Source of the DNA: Larix kaempferi
Taxonomy: Eukaryota; Streptophyta; Pinopsida; Pinales; Pinaceae
DNA: 64,000 nt
Assembly (NCBI GenBank): GCA_027924585.1
Contig: BSBM01000826.1
Span: 11,377,501-11,441,500 of the forward strand
Direction: 5' to 3'
The notes beneath the pieces were generated by a model. It saw only the letters and a list, made by a program, of their open reading frames with translations, was not told where the DNA came from and searched no databases. Positions 57,161 to 64,000 of the stretch are shown here, one piece after another; within the stretch, counting starts at the first letter, position 1; the number at the start of each line of letters is the position of its first letter. Made by a program: the position numbers and the translations under genes.

Positions 57161-58400
57161 ATAACTTGCAGAAATTGCACAATTTCTCGAGGATGGGAAA
57201 GCTCATGAAGGAATGACTAAGAAGAAGAGGAATATCCTTGCTCTAAAAGTCGCTCCTTATACTCTTATCAATGGGTTCCACTACAAACTTGGCCTAGATG
57301 ATGTATTAAGTCGGTGTGCACTTGAGCATGAGTGACAGAGCATACTCTCAGAAGCTCATTATGGACCGACAGAAGGACATTATCGCGTAGATATAACAGC
57401 AAGGAAGATTCTACAATCTGTAATTTGGTGGCTGACAGTTCATAAAGAATGTCGAGAATTTGTAACTAAATGTGATAGATGTCAATGTATGGGACGACCA
57501 CTTCCCTGCACAAAATTCCTTTGCTTCCAATTAATCCAAGCAAACATTCAAAATCTAGGAAATCGATTTTATTGGACCATTTCCAGTGATTGGAAGATGG
57601 ACAGGTGCATGATATCATATCACTGCTATAGAATACGTAACCAAATGGGAAGAAGTAGAACTGGTCGAGACATAATCTAGAGAAGTCGTTGCCAAATTTA
57701 TCTATGAACACATCATTACACGTTTTAGATGCCCTCTAACTTTGCTTAGTGACCAAGGTACGCATTTTTTCTGCAAAACTATTGAGACATTAACAAAAGA
57801 GTTTGAAATTGATCATAGAATAAGAACAACATATCATCCTCAATCTAATGGAGCTGTGGAATCATTTAACAAAACACTCAAAATAGGACTGACGAAAGTG
57901 TCCAACATGGAGAAAGACGACTCGGATGATAAAGTACATGTTGTTCTTTGGGAATACATAATGACATACAAAAGAATGACAGGTCAAACACCTTTTTCAC
58001 TTGTCTATGGGCAAGAAGCAGTCGTTCTACTACACTTTCGACAACAAGCCCTGGCAATCACAGCAGTAGTTCACATTGATGTCAAAGATGCACGACAAGA
58101 GCGACCGTTACAACTGTCGAAACTAGATGAAAGTCGACAGATAGCAATAGAACACCAAAAAATCAAGAAACAACAACAAAATGATTGGCATGATAGAAAC
58201 ATGAAAAATCAAATGGAAAAATCTGTCAGTTGGTGACTTGGCACTGCTTTATAATAGCCGTGTAAGAGGAAAACAAAAAAAGTTGCATATGAAGTGGACG
58301 GGGCCCTATATCGTCGAAATGATAAATCCCAATGGTTCATTCTGACTGAAAATATTACAAGGTAATGTTTTCAAGAAACTCGTAAATGGTGCCCAACTAA
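57160..58400 (+). pseudogene. Ty3 integrase
   Basis: The N-terminal zinc domain is visible (EAHYGPTEGHYRVDITARKI, ECREFVTKCDRCQ: HHCC), followed by a decayed first part of the catalytic core. LLSDQGTHFFCKTIETLTKE and YHPQSNGAVESFNKTLK contain the second Asp and the Glu region. The last 164 codons (57742-58236) are open, and the C-terminal KWTGPYIV-like part is frame-broken. Confidence 0.72.
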
Positions 58401-58950
58401 AACGGTACAATTTGTGAAATTTAAAAAAAAAAAATAACGGTCGTAACCAACACTAGAGAAAAAGAAATTTAACCAATTCATTCAAAACTCAAGTTCTTTC
58501 AGATTCAGTATGACAAAGGACTGGACAAGCAATACTGGTGAAAACAAGATACTGACACATGACAGTTGACAAGAGAGGCATTGATAGGATAGAATCACTC
58601 GACGTGATGAGAGAGCTTATCGACATCACCAGACCAAGTCTGGTGGACCTGATAGCACAAAGGTAACATAATGGCATCGACCCGACGTAGAAGCAACACA
58701 TACAAATAGTCAGGACGACCGAACGGTGGGGCAGCAGAGCTAAGACACGGTTCTCAAGGTGTCATTAATCTGTCATTCACACTTAAATTCCTCATCAAGT
58801 CAAGCTTTAATGCGGCCATCTACATCCCAGCCGACCATGCCAAACTCAGCCACTATAAATCCAAATCTTCAGGATTCCTAATTACTCTTATGCAGAGAGA
58901 TTTAGAACTAGATCTCAGAGCTACCATAACAAGATTGTGATATAGAGAAC
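58401..58950. other. Spacer after Ty3 integrase
   Basis: Non-coding; CCATTATAAATCC-like sequence near 58850 and a CCATGGCTCC start context at 58961 lead into the next ORF. It might hold a promoter for the accessory ORF. Confidence 0.3.
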
Positions 58951-58963
58951 ACTGTATCAGCCA

Positions 58964-60115
58964 TGGCTCCCAAAAAAGGTGAGATGATTATGTGGTCTAT
59001 CACTACTAAAGTCTGAGAGTTGGAGAAAGCTCAATCTCTCTTAGAGACTCATCTTCAATTGGTACGGAACACCAAAGCTTCGGAACCTATCTGAAGAAGA
59101 GATTGGACCAATATTTGTAAATGGGGGAAGGAATCTAATGGTCACTGGAGAGAGCCAGCCAACAAGATTAGGACTACCACAGTTCTACACTATATGAACG
59201 CACCTCTGCTGGAGAAATTTGGCATAGTGAGAGATATCATAGCTCAGTTCATAGTCATCTGATACTGTGATGGAAACTTTTATTTCGATGTCCTGGTCGA
59301 AATAAACATCTAACTTATTCACAGAATTAGAGGCTTGTCGAACAAAGGAGAAGATGTGTCGACACGATAGAAGCCTGGGATTATCAAAGAATTCATAGAA
59401 CATCTCTCTAGTAAGAATTCCAGAGGCTTAGTCGTCAATCAAATTAAATATAAAAATTACAAGATAGCTGTTTGAATTGTCTCTACTACACTTTCAAGTT
59501 TAGGTCGAGGCTCAGACCTTAAGATGACATGTTAGAGGCTGTGATGAATGTGGAGGCGGAGACAAAAATATACAAATGGTTTGATTTCCTGGCCAACATA
59601 ATAAAGAACTCATGCTATAGGTGCCAAGAAGAAGGTGCAGCTATCTGATATCCATCCTTGATAATCTGGATAACCATGTCACACATCCGACTAGCGGAAG
59701 GTAAGGACTTTGCAGTCGAAAGAAATATTTTGATGGAGAAATTTTGGTGCTTTATGCATGGAGGCATCCAATTGGGATGTTCGACGGTCAGGATTTGGCT
59801 GGAAGCTTGGTTTCAAAACTTAAAAATTTAGTCGACTAGATGGAGAGTGCATAAGAATGTCATAATAAGTCTACCTCCATCGGTGCATATTCAATTGGCA
59901 CTGGATCATACATTTGTTTGGTATTTGCAGGGTGTGGTCGGAGATGCAGTACCACTCAGCTACTACACTTCTGTCGATGATATTTTCACAGAGTTGAGCA
60001 GGTAGACGATCACAAAGTTAATAATTCTAGCAGAGGAGTGCAAGGTCAATGTACCCATGATTGAACCTTTAACAAATGCAGAAAAGGAGGAAGAGTATGA
60101 AAGTCGACATTACAT
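58964..60115 (+). pseudogene. Accessory ORF downstream of Ty3 pol, broken
   Basis: MAPKKGEMIMWSITTKV starts it. Broken frames then give LLEKFGIVRDIIAQFIV, YCDGNFYFDVLVEIN, LIHRIRGLSNKGEDV, SKNSRGLVVNQIKYKNYKIA. The amino-acid pattern is protein-like over about 380 codons but has many stops. I recall similar ORFs downstream of pol in conifer Ty3-like elements but cannot name a function. Confidence 0.45.
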
Positions 60116-60137
60116 GAAAAAATTTCACTTTCAGAGA

Positions 60138-61282
60138 AGAACCAGCTGTTGAGACAAATCCGCTAGCACTTGAGTGCTAGAGTTCCTATTGGGTCTTACT
60201 CAAATTTGTGCTTGGGTTCCTAACTCAGCTAATCAAGGGATGGAGTCAACACCGTGAATTATACCAAGTGACCAGATGACCAAATCAAGTGCCATGTGAA
60301 TAGATTGCGGCTTGGAATAGATCAACTGTTGATAGTTCATTTCGCACCCATGAGTGGCTCACATTTTAGTCCTGGGTGAAAGATGCAAAATGATGAAACC
60401 ATGGTTTACAAGTGATGGCATGTGACTTGTTTCACCTTGCGGTAGCAGAGTTTCAAAACCACTTATTTCGCAAAGTGAAAAAAACCCACCCAAAAACAAT
60501 AAGCACATCCACTGTGCACAAACTCGCTCCACCTTGGTATGAATAAGTAGGTGCAAATGACCCTAATTGATTAGGCATGTTGTCAACATTAAATTACATT
60601 TCTTCATTCTAGTGCACTATAACAAGAGATAAAAAGGGGAGAGACATTTGCAAATGGTGCAAATTGATTGGGAATGTTTCCAACATTAAATATCACTCAT
60701 TGGTGTTGGCATACTAGCATATGAGATAAGGGTAGGAGCACACATTTGAATGGCAAATATTCATTGGGAAACTTTATAGTTTTCCATTATAGTCACTCAC
60801 ACTAGAATATAATATGGGGATTTAAAGTGGAATCCCCTTACGCCGATGGTTGATATTTATTTATCTAGATCCACATCATATCATTGAATCCATTTGTGTT
60901 ATGGGTCATCACTTTCCTGCAGTGGATAATATCGGAGATTCACTCGAAGAGGGAAGATTCGTTGGGAATAAAAAGATACCATCGGAGATCCCATTGGTTT
61001 AGAAAAATTCTGATCTACTTCATCGACATAAGGGACTTGATAAATAAATGATATTATCCTCCATCTCTAATGGCTAATTAAAAAATGATCATATGTATTT
61101 CCTACTCAAACATCATGACTATGCCACCTTAATTCACCATGAATATGACATAAATTTTAATGATATGTGGAATTAAATGAGGATTTTTCTCTAGTATAAT
61201 ATCTCCAATTTCTCAGACAAAAAAAATTCACTTTGTCGTTCTGCAACCTTGCATGCAACACCTAGGGTTTTGAGATACCTCC
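60138..61282. other. Unassigned region, possibly an LTR
   Basis: Begins near TGTTGAGACAAATCC (60147) and a CATGCAACA occurs at 61252-61260, so a roughly 1.1-kb LTR is conceivable. No second copy or primer site backs this. Two imperfect repeats of a block around ATTGATTnGG(C/A)ATGTT...CAACATTAAAT occur near 60570 and 60665. No gene seen. Confidence 0.25.
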
Positions 61283-61342
61283 CTCAACCTCATCCCTCTG
61301 CCCCACCTTCTCTTCTCCTGACTTAAGACCCTAGTACCACCC

Positions 61343-62220
61343 ATGGAAAAACCATGGGGAGGGGCCAAGGGCACCCCGGGATCGGCCCCCTCGTCCTCCA
61401 ACCCTGTCGCCTCTATACAAATCGGGACGGCTGAGGTACCTATGACGTACCCTAAAGCCTCGACTGCTTAGAAGAACCCTTTGACATCCAAATCGTCAAC
61501 TGGCATGAACACCTGTATAGCCAAAGCTACTAAAAGACCCCAACACACGCTCCCAGCTGAATGCATCAATGCCCATATGCATAAACTCAAAGGTCATGCC
61601 TTGGTTGGAAAATTCATAGTTTTTTGCCAACAGAGCAAGCCCTCTGTGGATGGATAATGTCCAAATGGAAACCCAAGGCACACTTTGATCTACAACTCGG
61701 ATCAAAAAGATTCTTCACCATCATATTCCACCGGCTCGAGGACAAAGCAAGAGTGGAGGATGGAGGCCCCTACTTCTTCAATTCAACAGGTTTATACCTC
61801 TGACACTAGATGGAAAAATTTATCCTTGATAAAGAGGACTTCACATGGGTACCAGTATGGATAAGGATGTACTCATTATCACAAGAATAGTAGGATGGAG
61901 ACACGCTCAAGGACATCGGAAATACCCTTGGAATCTATGTCAGAGTCGCAAAGCAAACAAGAAACTGTAAGTACACCTCCTATGCCCATATATGTGTTTA
62001 CATGCACATAGGCAAGTCTTTTCCCGACTCGATATGTCTCAACCGTGAAGACACATAATGGTCTCAACCATTGGACTATGAGAATGTCCCTTTTCGCTAT
62101 AGAAAATGCCATGAACATGGCCATCTATAACGTGACTGTCATCTCAACAATAGCGGCCCCCAAGAAAACAACAAGGATGAAGACGGTTTCTAGAAATACG
62201 GAAGGAAAATAAGATAGCAC
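61343..62220 (+). pseudogene. LINE ORF1 (nucleic-acid-binding protein)
   Basis: Starts MEKPWGGAKGTPGSAPSSSN. Then ALVGKFIVFCQQSKPSVDG, GSKRFFTIIFHRLEDKARVE-DGGPYFFN and KDIGNTLGIYVRVAKQT give a DUF4283-like fold. It ends with a zinc-knuckle relic (PFRYRKCHEHGHL-RDC) whose first Cys is Tyr. Stops are frequent. Confidence 0.6.
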
Positions 62221-62257
62221 CGCAAGACAACTACAGAATAGAAGAAAACCAACGATC

Positions 62258-62520
62258 CTTCCACCAGCAATGACTTCACCATCCTCGGAAGACACTCTCT
62301 TCAAGCATTGCATCAATGATTATGAGCTCGTTGAACTTAATCTCTATAAAGGCTTCTTCACTTGGAACAATCATAGAGGTGGAGCCCATCAAATTGCTTC
62401 TTGTCTTGACCGCTTCCTGGTATCTGAAAAATCCATTGACACAGGAGGATTTCTCTCCACAATGGTCCTTCCTTCTGCAGGCTCTGATCACTGGCCAATT
62501 TCTCTCAACTGACATCACTC
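62258..62520 (+). pseudogene. LINE endonuclease, C-terminal part only
   Basis: LFKHCINDYELVELNLYKGF, FTWNNHRGGAHQIASCLDRF and PSAGSDHWPISL match the end of an apurinic-type endonuclease, including the SDH motif. The catalytic N-terminal part is absent, and the piece directly follows ORF1 sequence. Confidence 0.6.
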
Positions 62521-64000
62521 AGGTCGGAAACATTTTTGACCATTTTGCTTTGAAATTTTTTGGCTAACTCACCCCTCTTTTTAGGACACTATTCGGGACC
62601 GGTGGCTCAATATGGAGGTGGAAGGCTGATCCAAAATGGCCATCTTTCAAAAGAAAATCAAGATGCTCAAATCCCAGCTGCAAATATGGAATAAAACAAC
62701 TTTTGGCAACATCTTCACTACCAAGAGTGAAATAGAAAAGGGCTTGGAGAACATACAAAAAGATATCATGGAACATAGCCACACTGAAGAGCTCAAACGA
62801 AAGGAGAAAGAAAGTTTGAAGAAGCTGGACATCCGATGCGAGCAGGAAGAAATCATGTGGCGGTAGAAATCCAGAATCAACTGGCTCAAAGAAGGAGAGA
62901 AAAACACCACCTTCTTCAACCACACCAGTATCCAACACAGAATGCACAACAAGATTAATTCCTTTATTTTTGTATACGAAACTACTTTAAGTGATCAAGG
63001 GGAGATAGAGAAAGAACTCATCAATCACTTCTAGACCTTGCTCACTGAGGAAAATGATGAAAGATCACAGACCATCAGTAGGGTTACAAGACACAATCCC
63101 TCCATTCTAACTCCTGATCACAATGCAACTCTCATGAAGGAAATCAAAATGACGGAATTAGAGGTAGCAGTCAATCAGATGGAAGAAGGTAAAGCCCTTG
63201 GTCAGGATGGCTTCACCATCAACTTCTTTCATTACTGCTGGGACATGCTTAAACAAGAAATCCTAGATATTGTCAAGGAATCCAGATCCAAGCGATGGGT
63301 CCTCCATGCGTTCAACACCACCCATCACACCCTCATCCCCAAAGAAAACGATGCCACCACCCCTGGTAAGTTAATACCTATCTCCCTCTGCAATGTGATT
63401 TAAAAAATTATTACCAAAGTCATTGGCAACCGCCTCAAGGTACTCTTACAACTTTTGATCTCACCTGAAAAAACTTGTTATGTCGAATGGTGCCAAATCC
63501 TGGATGGAATCATTCTCTCCCATGAAGTTATCCATTCCCTGAAAATGGAAAAAACCCCTGGGATGCTCCTCAAGATAAACCTCTCCAAGGCCTTTGACAA
63601 GCTTAGTTGGACATTCATTGAGAAGATGCTCCTTGCTTTTGGGTTCTGCCAAGATTGGACCAATTGGGTCATGTCCCTAACCTCTTGATCTTTATTCTCC
63701 ATCCTTGTCGATGGCTACCCCTCTTCCACCTTTTACCCCACCAGAGGCATCCGTCAAGGAGACCCCCTCTCACCCTTCCTTTTCATTCTCATGGTCGAAG
63801 GATTGGGCAGGATGCTAAAATAAAAGATTACTATTCGTGCCCTTCGTGGCGTTTCCTTACATGGAAGCCTCCCCACAATCTATTAGCAATTTGTGTATGA
63901 CAACCTTCTTTTTGTGCACCCCTCAGTTGAGGAGGCCTCAACACTGAAGCGCATTTTAAAGACCTACTCTGATGCCTCTGGCACCACTATAAACCTTGAA
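62520..64000 (+). pseudogene. LINE reverse transcriptase, broken and partial
   Basis: Linker (FQKKIKMLKSQLQIWNKTTF, INWLKEGEKNTTFFN), then [71 protein letters not shown]. The catalytic YADD position reads QFVYDNLLFVHPS (YDN). Several stops (62866, 63031, 63401, 63686) make it inactive. It continues past the window. Confidence 0.75.

Larger units (their letters stand above)
50662..60137 (+). mobile_element. Decayed Ty3/gypsy retrotransposon
   Basis: A 5' LTR, a tRNA-Asp-like primer site, leader ORF, gag, zinc knuckles, protease, a second gag-like module, reverse transcriptase, RNase H, integrase and a downstream accessory ORF occur in this order on the plus strand. Stops and frameshifts break every part. 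No copy of the 50662 LTR is visible downstream, so the right end is uncertain. It is inserted in the Copia gag of segment C. Confidence 0.78.
61283..64000 (+). mobile_element. Decayed LINE (non-LTR retrotransposon), cut by window end
   Basis: A more GC-rich segment with ORF1, a clipped endonuclease end and the reverse transcriptase in order on the plus strand, with stops throughout. Compared with a normal plant L1-type LINE, the N-terminal two thirds of the endonuclease is missing. Confidence 0.75.

Overview
The window looks like nuclear DNA of a seed plant with a large, transposon-rich genome. A conifer or other gymnosperm is the best guess, from the style of the Ty3 and LINE proteins and the long decayed element remains. 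The taxon is inference; no diagnostic marker is present. I see no bacterial-type genes, CRISPR array, rRNA or tRNA gene. Only one kind of intact host gene is visible: an ABI4-like AP2/ERF transcription factor (DREB A-3 type), intact in two copies and broken in a third.

Layout. (1) 1-2706 is the end of a long terminal repeat (LTR a). (2) 2707-10834 is segment A: AT-rich spacer, ERF gene A on the minus strand, then a dead LINE. A Copia LTR, a clipped Copia gag and other dead pieces (LINE reverse transcriptase, RNase H) follow to 14669. (3) 14670-36277 is a minus-strand concatemer of one LTR-retrotransposon family: LTR b, internal 1, truncated LTR b', internal 2, LTR c, internal 3, LTR d. LTRs are about 3.8 kb, with perfect TGTTAGCA/TGCTAACA ends where intact. 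The internal domain is only about 3.1 kb. It has a tRNA-Asp primer-binding site, a gag gene and a second acidic ORF that overlaps gag at ATGA, but no protease, reverse transcriptase or integrase. (4) 36278-44505 is segment B, a recent copy of segment A (offset about 33.6 kb) with ERF gene B. (5) 44506-50420 is segment C, an older and more diverged copy with a broken ERF, a LINE piece and a full Copia LTR. (6) 50662 to about 60100 is a decayed plus-strand Ty3 element. (7) About 61280-64000 is a decayed plus-strand LINE running off the window.

The most unusual content is inside the long LTRs. Each carries, in the element's own orientation and downstream of a TATA box, intron-free pieces of unrelated host genes joined head to tail: a nucleoporin NUP98-like piece, a hypersensitive-induced-reaction (HIR, SPFH) piece, and two plant tRNA ligase pieces. 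The family therefore looks like a gag-only, non-autonomous retrotransposon that has captured host exons within its LTR (a gene-capturing LARD). Its spread, and recombination between its LTRs, probably shaped the surrounding ERF duplication.

Functionally, the two intact ERF genes should encode nuclear DNA-binding regulators. They share a promoter carrying 60-bp repeats with telo-box-like AAACCCTA motifs, and the repeat number differs between copies. All family assignments come from remembered protein motifs, not from searches.
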